From the NCBI GenBank assembly GCA_049890115.1, contig JBMHCC010000034.1, forward strand, positions 56,261-120,260: a stretch of DNA of 64,000 bases, read 5' to 3'. Source of the stretch: UBA685 sp049890115. Its GTDB lineage: Bacteria > Pseudomonadota > Alphaproteobacteria > Puniceispirillales > Puniceispirillaceae. Shown here in pieces: positions 26,633 to 35,372 of this stretch. The notes beneath the pieces are model-generated. The model saw only the letters and a list, made by a program, of their open reading frames with translations. It was not told where the DNA came from and searched no databases. Made by a program: the position numbers and the translations under genes. Every line of letters starts with the position of its first letter. The stretch's first letter is position 1.

Positions 26633-27571
26633 ATGTCTGATCTACATGAAAAAATTGTTATCATAGGTGCTGGTGCTGCTGGCTATACAGCAGCGATTTA
26701 TGCAGCAAGAGCCAATATGAAACCTGTCATTTATACAGGATTACAACCAGGTGGCCAGCTGACAATCACAACAGATGTTGAAAATTATCCAGGTTTTGCC
26801 GAAGCTGTGCAAGGGCCATGGCTGATGCAGCAAATGGAAGCGCAAGCTATTAATGTCGGCACCAGAATTGAATATGATATCATCACACAGGTTGATTTTT
26901 CGCAAAAACCATATTCGCTGACAACAGATGGTGGCAAGACGCTTACCGCAGATGCTGTGATTATTGCAACAGGGGCACAGGCACGCTGGCTTGGTCTTGA
27001 ATCAGAACAGGCCTTTAATGGGCGTGGTGTTTCTGCTTGTGCAACTTGTGACGGCTTTTTCTTTCGTGACCGTGATGTGGTTGTGGTTGGCGGCGGCAAT
27101 ACCGCTGTTGAAGAAGCTCTTTATCTGGCCAATATCTGCCAGTCTGTTACTTTGGTTCATCGCCGCGATACGCTGCGTGCTGAACAGATTATGCAAGATA
27201 GATTGCTAAAGCATCCGAAGATTGCCGTGGCATGGAATCGTGAAATTGATGAGGTGCTAGGTGATGATAAAGGGGTTACCTCTGTGCGCCTGAAGGCAAC
27301 AGATGGCAGTGAGGGTGAAACGATTTCAGCTGATGGTGTGTTTGTGGCGATTGGCCATGACCCTGCCACTGCGCCTTTCAAAGGTAGCATTCATTTGGAT
27401 GATGAAGGCTATATCATGGTTGAAACTGGCAGCACCTTAACCAATATTGATGGCGTGTTCGCTGCTGGTGATTGTGTTGATAAGATTTATCGTCAGGCAG
27501 TAACAGCAGCTGGCATGGGTTGTATGGCAGCGTTAGATGCTGAACGCTATCTTGGTGCATTAGAAGGGTAG
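26633..27571 (+). CDS. trxB: Thioredoxin reductase (NADPH)
   Basis: A 312-residue FAD enzyme that passes electrons from NADPH to thioredoxin. The FAD motif GAGAAGYTAAIYAARA is near the start, the redox pair C136-A-T-C139 is in SACATCDGFFF, the NADPH motif GGGNTAVEEA follows, and the late TNIDGVFAAGDC closes the FAD site. The ATG at 26633 is preferred over a TTG two codons upstream. It is monocistronic on the plus strand and convergent with the cold-shock gene. Confidence 0.95.
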   Translation: MSDLHEKIVIIGAGAAGYTAAIYAARANMKPVIYTGLQPGGQLTITTDVENYPGFAEAVQGPWLMQQMEAQAINVGTRIEYDIITQVDFSQKPYSLTTDGGKTLTADAVIIATGAQARWLGLESEQAFNGRGVSACATCDGFFFRDRDVVVVGGGNTAVEEALYLANICQSVTLVHRRDTLRAEQIMQDRLLKHPKIAVAWNREIDEVLGDDKGVTSVRLKATDGSEGETISADGVFVAIGHDPATAPFKGSIHLDDEGYIMVETGSTLTNIDGVFAAGDCVDKIYRQAVTAAGMGCMAALDAERYLGALEG

Positions 27572-27592
27572 ATTACTGGTCGAAAGAGCAGC

Positions 27593-28072
27593 TTAATCAA
27601 CCGCTAAGATTCGCACCTCAGTTGCCTGTGGGCCTTTCCCATCATCTGAGATATGAAGCAATAAGGGTTGGCCTTCTGCGATGGTGCGTAACCCACATGC
27701 CTGTAATGTCCGTGAATGAATAAACACATCAGACATATCAGGCTGATCTTCAACTGAGATAAAGCCATAGCCTTTTAACGGGTTAAAGAATTTGACGATG
27801 CCACGCACCTCATCTTGTTTTGGCGGTGTATCTTTTGGCAGCGATTCTGGAGCTTTGCGGGACACAGCACGAATATCTTGAATGAAAGGGCCATCTGGTC
27901 CTTCCACAATTTGCACCGTTATTTCATCTCCAGAATAAAGAAAATTTAGCCCAAAACGTACCAGAACAGATCGATGAATGAAGATTTCGTCATCTTCTAA
28001 TCTCACAAACCCATAACCACGCCTGTCATTATACCAAACAACTTCACCTGTTGTTAAACCAGTCTTAACCAT
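27593..28072 (-). CDS. Tandem cold-shock domain protein
   Basis: A 159-residue protein with two cold-shock domains, about residues 8-70 and 88-155, each with an RNP-like pair (GYGFVRLEDDEIFIH and KGYGFISVEDQPDMSDVFIH) for single-stranded nucleic acid. Double-CSD proteins are common in alphaproteobacteria. I choose the ATG at 28072 because AGGTGG lies 7 bases upstream; an ATG at 28090 would add six residues. The upstream leader has no strong hairpin that I can see. Confidence 0.88.
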   Translation of the reverse strand: MVKTGLTTGEVVWYNDRRGYGFVRLEDDEIFIHRSVLVRFGLNFLYSGDEITVQIVEGPDGPFIQDIRAVSRKAPESLPKDTPPKQDEVRGIVKFFNPLKGYGFISVEDQPDMSDVFIHSRTLQACGLRTIAEGQPLLLHISDDGKGPQATEVRILAVD

Positions 28073-28197
28073 TTCAAAGCCACCTGCCATATCGATTAAG
28101 ACAAAATGATAAATCTATGGTGTTAAAAAAAGGTTAATTTCTATCAAAAATAGTAATAAATGAGATAAGCTAAAGGCCTAAACGGACAAATATGATG

Positions 28198-29088
28198 CTA
28201 ATAGGCGCTTTTTAGTAAGGCTATTTGTGTTTTGATGGCATTGCGCATTGCGGTGCTATAATCATCTAGTGATGTTGCTTGTTGTGCTTCATCACAAAAT
28301 AAAATAGCGCGTGATGAGTTCACAAGGCCGTGACCAAATTGGCCATCTTGGCGTGAGAGCGCGATAGTCGCATGGGCAGCACCTGCGCCCTGTGCACCAA
28401 AACCAGGAATTAAAAACGGTGCTGATGGCAAGATTGCGCGCAATGTTTCAGCTTGTTCTGGTACTGTGGCACCAGCCACAATACCAATAGATGAGGTGCC
28501 TGATTGACCCATCATTGATGCGGCTATTGGGGCAAGTGATTTTGCCAGATGCTGATAAATAGCTGTGCCATTCACGGATAATTCTTGTAAATCTGATGCG
28601 CCTTTATTTGAGGTGCGCACCAGAATAAATAGCCCGCTATTAGTCTGTTTGGCACGTTCAATAAAAGGGGCAAGCGTATCAAGCCCCATCCAAGGATTGA
28701 TGGTCAGAGCATCACTTACAAAAGGGGCATCATCACCAAGATAAGCACTGGCATAGGCTGCTGATGTTGAGCCAATATCACCTCGTTTGGCATCCATAAT
28801 GACAAGCAGCCCAGCTTGTTTTGCCGCATGGGCTGTTTCTTGTAATATCCCAACACCTTCAGGGCCAAATGCTTCAAACATAGCTGCTTGTGGCTTGACC
28901 GCTGGCACAAGGCCTGTTGCTGCTTTGACAGCTGCCATAGCAAAATCACGAAGGCCAGCGATAGATGGTTTGCCTTGGTGACAAAATAAATCGCCAAGAA
29001 GATCTTTATGCGGGTCTATGCCAACACAAAGAGGAGTGCCTGTTATCTTGAGTGCTTCTGCCAGCCTGTCACCGAAATGGTCTGTCAT
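28198..29088 (-). CDS. pyrF: Orotidine 5'-phosphate decarboxylase
   Basis: The last step of UMP synthesis. The catalytic DAKRGDIGS motif is at about residues 98-106, with the substrate phosphate region in LIPGFGAQGAG. At 296 residues it belongs to the longer subgroup (about 270-300), with an early CVGIDPHKDLL strand. The gapR-like gene ends 6 bases before its ATG, so the two form an operon, probably with the DUF1244 gene. Confidence 0.93.
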   Translation of the reverse strand: MTDHFGDRLAEALKITGTPLCVGIDPHKDLLGDLFCHQGKPSIAGLRDFAMAAVKAATGLVPAVKPQAAMFEAFGPEGVGILQETAHAAKQAGLLVIMDAKRGDIGSTSAAYASAYLGDDAPFVSDALTINPWMGLDTLAPFIERAKQTNSGLFILVRTSNKGASDLQELSVNGTAIYQHLAKSLAPIAASMMGQSGTSSIGIVAGATVPEQAETLRAILPSAPFLIPGFGAQGAGAAHATIALSRQDGQFGHGLVNSSRAILFCDEAQQATSLDDYSTAMRNAIKTQIALLKSAY

Positions 29089-29094
29089 CTCAGT

Positions 29095-29349
29095 TTACTC
29101 GTTGCTGATAAGGCCAATCGCATCGCGATAGGTCGATAGCAACATATCTTGTTCAGCCAAAATATCAGTATCCATGGCACGCAATTTAATCAGCTGACGC
29201 ATAATCTTAGGCTCAAAACCTGTGGCCTTTGCCTCTGAATAAATATCCCTGATATCTGCCATAAGGGCGCGCTTTTCTTCTTCAAGGCGTTCGATGCGTT
29301 CAATATATTGGCGCAGCTGATCAGCGCCTGTCTGTCCTGTGACACTCAT
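29095..29349 (-). CDS. gapR: GapR-like DNA-binding protein (DUF2312)
   Basis: An 84-residue, almost wholly helical protein of the DUF2312 family. The blocks QLRQYIERIERLEEEK and EAKATGFEPKIMRQLIKLR match Caulobacter GapR, a nucleoid protein that encircles overtwisted DNA ahead of forks and RNA polymerase. It lies between a DUF1244 gene (25 bases upstream) and pyrF (6 bases downstream). Being alphaproteobacterial in distribution, it supports the taxonomic placement. Confidence 0.92.
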   Translation of the reverse strand: MSVTGQTGADQLRQYIERIERLEEEKRALMADIRDIYSEAKATGFEPKIMRQLIKLRAMDTDILAEQDMLLSTYRDAIGLISNE

Positions 29350-29374
29350 GTAATGGGGTCTTTCTTAATTGCGA

Positions 29375-29665
29375 TCATGATTGATGTTTTGCGGCAAAAG
29401 CAGCTTTTTGTTCTGGTGTAGCTTCGGTTTGATATTGTGATTTCCAATCATCATAAGCCATACCATAAATGATGTGGCGTGCCTCTTCTTTATCCATTGC
29501 AAGACCATTTTCCGCTGCCGCTTCCATATACCAGCGCGATAAACAGTTACGGCAAAACCCAGAGAGATTCATCAAATCAATATTTTGCACATCATGACGT
29601 TCGCGCAAGTGAGCTACCAGCCGGCGAAAGGCAGCGGCTTCTAATTCTGTGGTAGTATCGCTCAT
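29375..29665 (-). CDS. DUF1244 family protein
   Basis: A 96-residue protein with the DUF1244 core: LRERHDVQNIDLMNLSGFC, then NCLSRWY and HIIYGMAYDDWK. The two close cysteines (CRNC) suggest a metal or redox site, though none is proven. It is often found near gapR and pyrimidine genes in alphaproteobacteria. Function unknown. Confidence 0.88.
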   Translation of the reverse strand: MSDTTTELEAAAFRRLVAHLRERHDVQNIDLMNLSGFCRNCLSRWYMEAAAENGLAMDKEEARHIIYGMAYDDWKSQYQTEATPEQKAAFAAKHQS

Positions 29666-29857
29666 AAAAACACCTTTTATTAAAGCTGGATTACATTATA
29701 CAAAACGCCTCCACCTTACCGCTTTTCACCCTCTTTGAAAAGATAGCAAAACCAAAAGACATACCAGAATTTTGCAATCAATTAAAAAAACTTTGCCTTG
29801 GCTAAAATTTGTAATAATCTTTGCACCTAAGGGGATGGTTAAGCGAAAGTAAAAAAG

Positions 29858-30271
29858 ATGAGTGATTCTGTTTCAGCAGCAAAATTTGAGAGAATCCGCA
29901 CAGCGCATCAATCAGAGGTCATGGAAGATTATGTCGAAATGATATCTGATTTGATTGCTGAAACAGGTGAAGCACGAGCTGTTGATCTAGCAGCGCGTTT
30001 TGGCGTCACTAGCCCAACTGTTAATGCCACCATCCAGCGTCTGCAGCGTGAGGGGCTTGTTGAAACACGTCCCTATCGTTCCATTTTCCTTACCGAAAAA
30101 GGCCAGCAATTAGCAGATGCCTGCCGTGAGCGTCATAAGATTGTGCGTGATTTTCTGGTGATGATGGGCGTATCTGAAGAAGTGGCAGATGCCGATGCTG
30201 AGGGCATGGAACATCATATCTCTGATGAAACTTTGTCGCTCTTTCAAAAAGCCATCAAAAAATCACAATAA
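29858..30271 (+). CDS. mntR: Manganese-responsive regulator MntR
   Basis: A 137-residue DtxR-family repressor/activator. The N-terminal winged helix (about 25-85, AVDLAARFGVTSPTVNATIQRL) is followed by a metal-binding dimer domain with ERH and MEHH histidines in the expected places. In proteobacteria MntR represses Mn(II) uptake and activates export. No mntH, mntP or sit transporter lies next to it in this window, so its targets are elsewhere. Confidence 0.9.
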   Translation: MSDSVSAAKFERIRTAHQSEVMEDYVEMISDLIAETGEARAVDLAARFGVTSPTVNATIQRLQREGLVETRPYRSIFLTEKGQQLADACRERHKIVRDFLVMMGVSEEVADADAEGMEHHISDETLSLFQKAIKKSQ

Positions 30272-30291
30272 GTGATTCAGACTTCATTTTT

Positions 30292-30332
30292 ATAGCGTTT
30301 TTTAAAAAAAGCTCTGTTTTCGCTATTTTTTT
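30292..30332 (+). terminator. Probable terminator of mntR
   Basis: ATAGCG (30292-30297) can pair with CGCTAT (30321-30326), followed by a T run to 30332. The loop is long and AT-rich, so the hairpin is weak. Confidence 0.45.
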
Positions 30333-30341
30333 GAGGGGATA

Positions 30342-31817
30342 TTAGGGCAGCAGATAAAAAAGTTTCTGGCGTTGTCTTTTTTGGCTGATTGTCACCTCAG
30401 ATGTACCAATAGGTCCCTCAGCATTTTCGATGCTATTAGGCAACTTTGCCCCTGTCTCGCTCAGGATAAGATAGGGTTTCGGGTCTGTTTGTGAAAGCGT
30501 GCTTGTCAATTCAAAATGGCTTCCAATGACACCATCTTCATCAATCACGCGCACCACAAGCCCGCTATCAGCCAGATGCCAGGATAATAAAGCTGCTTCA
30601 GCACGTCTATCTGCGATGATGATTTGCGCCCCCACTTCTGTGGCTTTCTGGCTTACATCATCTGCCAAAGCCTGCCAGCCACGCATGCGCCGCAACGGGT
30701 CTGATGAGGGGGTAAGTTGATAAAAATCACCCATACCAAGACCAAATGCGATGATAAGAGCAGCACAATAATTCACAGATAGTGCCATGCGTCCCCAAAT
30801 GCGCGGTATAAAATCAGCAAGCCCTATGGCCACAAGCAAACAAGCAGCTGGCCAGGCTGTTGCGGCCCAATTAGCATTAGCTGTTTTCAAATAGGCTTGA
30901 ATGGTCATGAAGATCACAACAGGCACGATAAAACAGAGCAGATGGGACATCAGCTTATGATGTTTCACACGCAGGCCAGATGCTATCAAAATAATCGCCA
31001 TCACAGGCCCAATAACAGCGATTTGCGATAGTAAAAATTCAAACGCATTCACAAAGCTGTAACTTGGCTCGGCAAGATCTGCATTTTCGCCAATATGGTT
31101 AAAGGTCACCCCGCCATTGACCACATTCCAGATAAGGTTCGGTGAAAAACTAACTAAGGCACCACCTATTAAACAGAGAAGTGAGACAAGTTTGTGCCTT
31201 ATATCTTTCGCAGTAAAACAAAACAGTGATAACGAAGCACCAAGGATGAAATAGCTTGCCGCATATTTTGCCAATAATCCGACACCAATAATCAATCCGG
31301 CAATAACGTAATCACGAAATTTATCTGTGGTTTGGGCTTTCAGGAAAAAGGCCAGTGCCAACACCCATGGCACAAGCAATATCGTATCTGTGGAAATTAC
31401 GAAGCTGCCAAGAGAGACTATCGGCAATGATAGCCAGAATAAGGCTGCCAGCTTGCCAGCTTTATCACCATGATGGGCTCGCCCGATATGATATAACAGC
31501 AATGCGATTACCAGATGTAAGAGCGGTGCAAAAAAACGTGTTGCTGCTGCAGATGACCCCAATAAGCTATCAGTTAGAAATAAAAACCAGCCAATAAGCG
31601 GTGGTTTTGAGTAATAGCCAAAATCTAGTGATTGCCCCCACAGCCAATATTGTGCCTCATCAACACCTAGCTCAAGTGGGCTTGCCAGAATCGCAGCAAG
31701 ACGAATGCCTGTTATCACAAGCAAACTGCTAAAAAATAGCCGCTCATGCGCCAATAGTCGCGTCAGGCTAAGAGAGTGTGACAAAGAAGGCATATTTGAG
31801 GGCGTCATAGGGCTCAC
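30342..31817 (-). CDS. GT39/ArnT-like membrane glycosyltransferase
   Basis: A 491-residue polytopic protein with 11-13 helices. The catalytic-type acidic motif GVDEAQYWLW (D53, E54) lies in the first outer loop, and YYSKPPLIGW follows, as in PMT_2/ArnT enzymes that transfer a sugar from a polyprenyl-phosphate donor on the periplasmic side. The C-terminal 130 residues form a soluble domain. The acceptor (lipid A, protein or glycan) cannot be told. It stands alone, 13 kb from the oligosaccharyltransferase locus that also uses lipid-linked sugars. Confidence 0.88.
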   Translation of the reverse strand: MSPMTPSNMPSLSHSLSLTRLLAHERLFFSSLLVITGIRLAAILASPLELGVDEAQYWLWGQSLDFGYYSKPPLIGWFLFLTDSLLGSSAAATRFFAPLLHLVIALLLYHIGRAHHGDKAGKLAALFWLSLPIVSLGSFVISTDTILLVPWVLALAFFLKAQTTDKFRDYVIAGLIIGVGLLAKYAASYFILGASLSLFCFTAKDIRHKLVSLLCLIGGALVSFSPNLIWNVVNGGVTFNHIGENADLAEPSYSFVNAFEFLLSQIAVIGPVMAIILIASGLRVKHHKLMSHLLCFIVPVVIFMTIQAYLKTANANWAATAWPAACLLVAIGLADFIPRIWGRMALSVNYCAALIIAFGLGMGDFYQLTPSSDPLRRMRGWQALADDVSQKATEVGAQIIIADRRAEAALLSWHLADSGLVVRVIDEDGVIGSHFELTSTLSQTDPKPYLILSETGAKLPNSIENAEGPIGTSEVTISQKRQRQKLFYLLP

Positions 31818-31954
31818 TGTACCATTTCATTTTGTCATATTCTGCTAAAAAGAGTGCAGGTGATAAAGGGCTGCTGCTACTAGCTTTATGTCAGATAGCT
31901 GCTATATAGCAAGTATAACCATCTGCAGACTCCACCAAAATAAGGCGAAATGCA

Positions 31955-32365
31955 ATGCTGCCACAAGAAATTGCAACAGATATTATTGATGAATTTTCCT
32001 TTTTTGATGATTGGGCAGATCGCTATCAACATCTGATTGATCAAGGGCGCCATTTGCCAGATTTGCCTGAACGATTTCACAATGACAGCTATATTTTAAA
32101 AGGTTGTCAGTCAGTTGTGTATTTTGCACATGAAAAAAATGAGGCTGGCCAGCTGGTCTTTTATGCCGCCTCTGATGCTGCGATTGTGCAAGGTCTTGTT
32201 GCACTATTATTGCGTGTTTATTCAGCACAGATGCCGCAAGATATCATGGCACAAGATGCTAGCTTTCTTGCTGAAATTGGCCTTGATAAACATCTTTCAG
32301 CGACACGTAAAACAGGGCTGGCATCTATGGTGACAGCCATTCATGAAGCCGCAATGAGCGCCTAG
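31955..32365 (+). CDS. sufE: SufE cysteine desulfuration protein
   Basis: A 136-residue sulfur acceptor that takes the persulfide from the SufS desulfurase for Fe-S cluster assembly. The acceptor cysteine is C51 in LKGCQSVVYF, the same number as in E. coli SufE, and the late GLDKHLSATRKTGLASM block is family-typical. It is a single gene, with no other suf gene nearby. Confidence 0.93.
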   Translation: MLPQEIATDIIDEFSFFDDWADRYQHLIDQGRHLPDLPERFHNDSYILKGCQSVVYFAHEKNEAGQLVFYAASDAAIVQGLVALLLRVYSAQMPQDIMAQDASFLAEIGLDKHLSATRKTGLASMVTAIHEAAMSA

Positions 32366-32396
32366 GCTTTCTGCCATTATAATAGGCTATCTTTTG

Positions 32397-33389
32397 CTAT
32401 GATGGATTTCGTTCAGCGCGCGGTGTCTTGCCATAGGTTTCCCGATAGCATTTGGAAAAATGTGATGCTGAAACAAAGCCACATGCCAGTGCCACAGACA
32501 AAATTGATAATGATGTTTGACGCAATAATTGTCTGGCACGCTTAAGGCGCAAATTCAGATAATATCTAGTTGGTGTGGTCGATAGATATTTCCGGAATAG
32601 ACGCTCTAGCTGGCGTGTTGATAAAGCGGCTTCTGATGCCAATTCTGTTTGCGACATTGGCTCTTCAAGGTTGCTTTCCATCAAGCTGACAACGGTGAGT
32701 AATTTTGGATGCGAGACCCCAATACGAGAGCGCAATTCCATTCTTTGCCTGTCAGATGGGTCACGGATACGATCATGGATAAACTGATCTGATACCTGTG
32801 CTGCCAAGGCCTGACCGTGGGTCTGCGAGATCAGATAAAGCATCATATCAAGAGAGGCTGTTCCGCCTGAGCAGGTGACCCGATTATCATAAATCTCAAA
32901 TAGCTCATTAGTGATTTCCAGATGCGGAAATTCTTCGGCAAGCCCGTCAATATTTTCCCAATGTATTGTGCATCTGATGTCATTTAAAAGCCCAGCGGAT
33001 GCCAGCACATAGGTGCCTGTGCAAATCGCACCAACAACCGCGCCCTGCCGGTCAAGACGTCTTGTCACATTCAGAATATTTTGGGAGGTATATTGTTTGA
33101 TATCAAGCCCGCCACAGACAAAAACAAGCCGGCAATCAGCCAAATCATCAACAGTATGGTTGCTTTGGATGGTGACGCCATTTGAGGCTTGAATTGGCCC
33201 TTCTGATGCGCCAGCAATAATCCATTGAAACAAGGTTTCGCCAGACATCCGATTAGCAACACGCAAAGGCTCAATCGCTGCTGAAAAGGCAATCATCGAA
33301 AAATTAGGCACCATCAAAAAACCGACCTTAATCGTGCCAGCTGTTTTGCTTGATAATAAAGCCTCTTTAATTTTTTCGCCGGTAATCAC
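32397..33389 (-). CDS. GlxA-family AraC regulator (GbdR/CdhR-like)
   Basis: A 330-residue regulator with a DJ-1/PfpI-like sensor domain (about 20-190) and a C-terminal AraC helix-turn-helix pair (about 225-325). The sensor begins FLMVPNFSMIAFSAAIEPLRVANR, the pattern seen in GbdR and CdhR, which sense dimethylglycine, glycine betaine or carnitine derivatives. A cysteine sits in the elbow AICTGTYVL. It is divergent from fhs with 216 bases between, and this genome has betaine and dimethylglycine genes at 39-56 kb, so control of methylamine catabolism is a fair inference. Confidence 0.88.
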   Translation of the reverse strand: MITGEKIKEALLSSKTAGTIKVGFLMVPNFSMIAFSAAIEPLRVANRMSGETLFQWIIAGASEGPIQASNGVTIQSNHTVDDLADCRLVFVCGGLDIKQYTSQNILNVTRRLDRQGAVVGAICTGTYVLASAGLLNDIRCTIHWENIDGLAEEFPHLEITNELFEIYDNRVTCSGGTASLDMMLYLISQTHGQALAAQVSDQFIHDRIRDPSDRQRMELRSRIGVSHPKLLTVVSLMESNLEEPMSQTELASEAALSTRQLERLFRKYLSTTPTRYYLNLRLKRARQLLRQTSLSILSVALACGFVSASHFSKCYRETYGKTPRAERNPS

Positions 33390-33498
33390 TTTGTCACTAA
33401 ACCCTCAATAAAGCTCTATTTTTAACTGATAGAGCAATTTTAAGAAAAGGGAAGGGTAAAAAGCGATCGCAAAGGCGATTTTTCAATAGTCAATGTCG

Positions 33499-33582
33499 CC
33501 TGCTGAAAATGCTTTACTTGTAATTTTAGGTGTTTGTTGAGGATATTATTTGCTATGTCAGCAGGTAATCAAACAGCATAGC
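33499..33582 (+). promoter_or_regulatory. Structured leader candidate upstream of fhs
   Basis: Two perfect inverted repeats interlock: CCTGCTGA (33499-33506) with TCAGCAGG (33558-33565), and GCTATG (33552-33557) with CATAGC (33577-33582). They could form a pseudoknot or two alternative folds just before the fhs ribosome site. I do not recognise a known riboswitch class. Chance short repeats remain possible. Confidence 0.3.
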
Positions 33583-33605
33583 TTAGGAAATGGGACTGAA
33601 ATCAG

Positions 33606-35273
33606 ATGAGTGATATCGAAATCGCACGCGCCGCAACAGGCAAACCAATCATGGAAATCGGTGATAAGCTGGCAATTCCAGCACATGCCTTAAAGCCTTT
33701 TGGTCATGATAAAGCGAAAGTGGATTTATCATGGATTGAGAATCAGCCAGAAAAAACAGATACAAAGCTTGTTCTGGTTACCGCGATTAACCCGACCCCA
33801 GCAGGTGAAGGCAAGACAACAACAACAGTTGGTCTTGGTGATGGTCTTAATGCGATTGGGGAAAAGGCTGTTATCTGTCTGCGCGAGCCTTCACTTGGGC
33901 CTTGTTTTGGCATGAAGGGCGGCGCTGCAGGTGGCGGTTATGCTCAAGTTATCCCAATGGAAGATATTAATCTGCATTTCACAGGCGATTTCCATGCCAT
34001 CACATCAGCCCATAATCTGTTATCTGCGATGATTGATAACCATATTTATTGGGGCAATGAGACAGAAATTGATATTCGCCGTGTTGTATGGCGCCGTGTT
34101 CTTGATATGAATGATCGCGCCCTTCGTCAGGCAGCCATTTCTTTGGGCGGTGTGGCAAATGGCTTTCCGCGTGAAACAGGCTTTGATATCACAGTGGCTT
34201 CAGAAATCATGGCGATTTTGTGCCTCGCATCTGATCTGGCTGATTTGCAAAAGCGTCTTGGTGATATCATTATTGCCTATCGCCGTGATAAAAGCCCAGT
34301 TTTCTGCCGTGATATCCAAGCAGATGGCGCAATGACAGTTCTTTTGAAAGATGCGCTTCAGCCTAATCTGGTTCAGACATTAGAAAATAACCCTGCCTTT
34401 ATTCATGGTGGTCCTTTTGCCAATATCGCCCATGGTTGTAATTCAGTTGTGGCAACAAAATCAGCTATGAAGCTGGGTGATTATGTTGTGACAGAAGCTG
34501 GTTTTGGTGCTGATTTGGGTGCTGAAAAATTCTTTGATATTAAATGTCGTAAAGCAGATTTATCGCCTGATTGTGTTGTGTTGGTTGCGACTATCAGAGC
34601 GTTAAAGATGAATGGCGGCATTGCCAAAGATGAGTTAGGTGCTGAAAATGTTGATGCTGTGGAAAAAGGCTCTGCTAATCTGCTTCGTCATATTGAAAAT
34701 CTGAAGCAATTTGGCGTGCCTGTTGTGGTTGCTATTAATCATTTCATCACAGATACAGATGCTGAGGTTGCAGCCATACAAGAGGCAGCAGCGCAAGTTG
34801 GCGTTGATGCTATTTTGTGCCAGCATTGGGCCAAAGGCTCTGAGGGCACGATTGACCTAGCTCATAAGGTGGTTGAGGTTTGCCAGTCTGGCGCAGCACA
34901 ATTTGCACCGCTTTACGCTGATGATATGCCGCTTTTCGAAAAGGTGAAAACAGTGGCAACACGCATTTACCGTGCTGATGATGTCGCAGCTGATAAGCGT
35001 ATCAGAGATCAGCTTCGTGATTGGGAAGCAGCTGGTTATGGCAATCTGCCAATTTGTATGGCAAAGACCCAATATTCTTTTTCTACCGATCCGAATTTGC
35101 GCGGTGCCCCAACTGGCCATATCGTGCCTGTGCGTGAAGTGCGTCTGTCAGCTGGTGCTGGCTTTATCGTGGTGATTTGCGGTGATATTATGACGATGCC
35201 AGGCTTGCCACGTGTCCCATCAGCTGTCTCCATCCAGCTTGATGATAATGGCCAGATTGAAGGTTTGTTCTAA
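33606..35273 (+). CDS. fhs: Formate-tetrahydrofolate ligase
   Basis: Makes 10-formyl-THF from formate, THF and ATP. The P-loop TPAGEGKTTT is at residues 64-73, and the family signatures GGAAGGGYAQVIPM and FHAITSAHNLLSA follow. The length of 555 is normal. In marine alphaproteobacteria that demethylate betaine-type compounds this enzyme helps exchange one-carbon units between formate and folate. The twin GcvT-type dehydrogenases at 51-56 kb would produce methylene-THF that enters the same pool. A terminator follows. Confidence 0.96.
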   Translation: MSDIEIARAATGKPIMEIGDKLAIPAHALKPFGHDKAKVDLSWIENQPEKTDTKLVLVTAINPTPAGEGKTTTTVGLGDGLNAIGEKAVICLREPSLGPCFGMKGGAAGGGYAQVIPMEDINLHFTGDFHAITSAHNLLSAMIDNHIYWGNETEIDIRRVVWRRVLDMNDRALRQAAISLGGVANGFPRETGFDITVASEIMAILCLASDLADLQKRLGDIIIAYRRDKSPVFCRDIQADGAMTVLLKDALQPNLVQTLENNPAFIHGGPFANIAHGCNSVVATKSAMKLGDYVVTEAGFGADLGAEKFFDIKCRKADLSPDCVVLVATIRALKMNGGIAKDELGAENVDAVEKGSANLLRHIENLKQFGVPVVVAINHFITDTDAEVAAIQEAAAQVGVDAILCQHWAKGSEGTIDLAHKVVEVCQSGAAQFAPLYADDMPLFEKVKTVATRIYRADDVAADKRIRDQLRDWEAAGYGNLPICMAKTQYSFSTDPNLRGAPTGHIVPVREVRLSAGAGFIVVICGDIMTMPGLPRVPSAVSIQLDDNGQIEGLF

Positions 35274-35294
35274 ATCCACCTCAGGCATTGATTT

Positions 35295-35337
35295 AAAAAA
35301 GGCTCTTGTTAGATGATTATCTGACAAGGGCTTTTTT
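35295..35337 (+). terminator. Rho-independent terminator of fhs
   Basis: GGCTCTTGTTAGAT (35301-35314) pairs with ATCTGACAAGGGC (35319-35331) with minor mismatches and wobble, flanked by an A run and six T. Confidence 0.85.
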
Positions 35338-35372
35338 GCATTTTGCCTCTGAACCTGCTAGGCATTAGCCCC

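Noticed and set aside
33461..33468. A GCGATCGC octamer, like the cyanobacterial HIP1 repeat.
   Set aside because: I noticed it only once, and other genes show no cyanobacterial features; it is likely chance.
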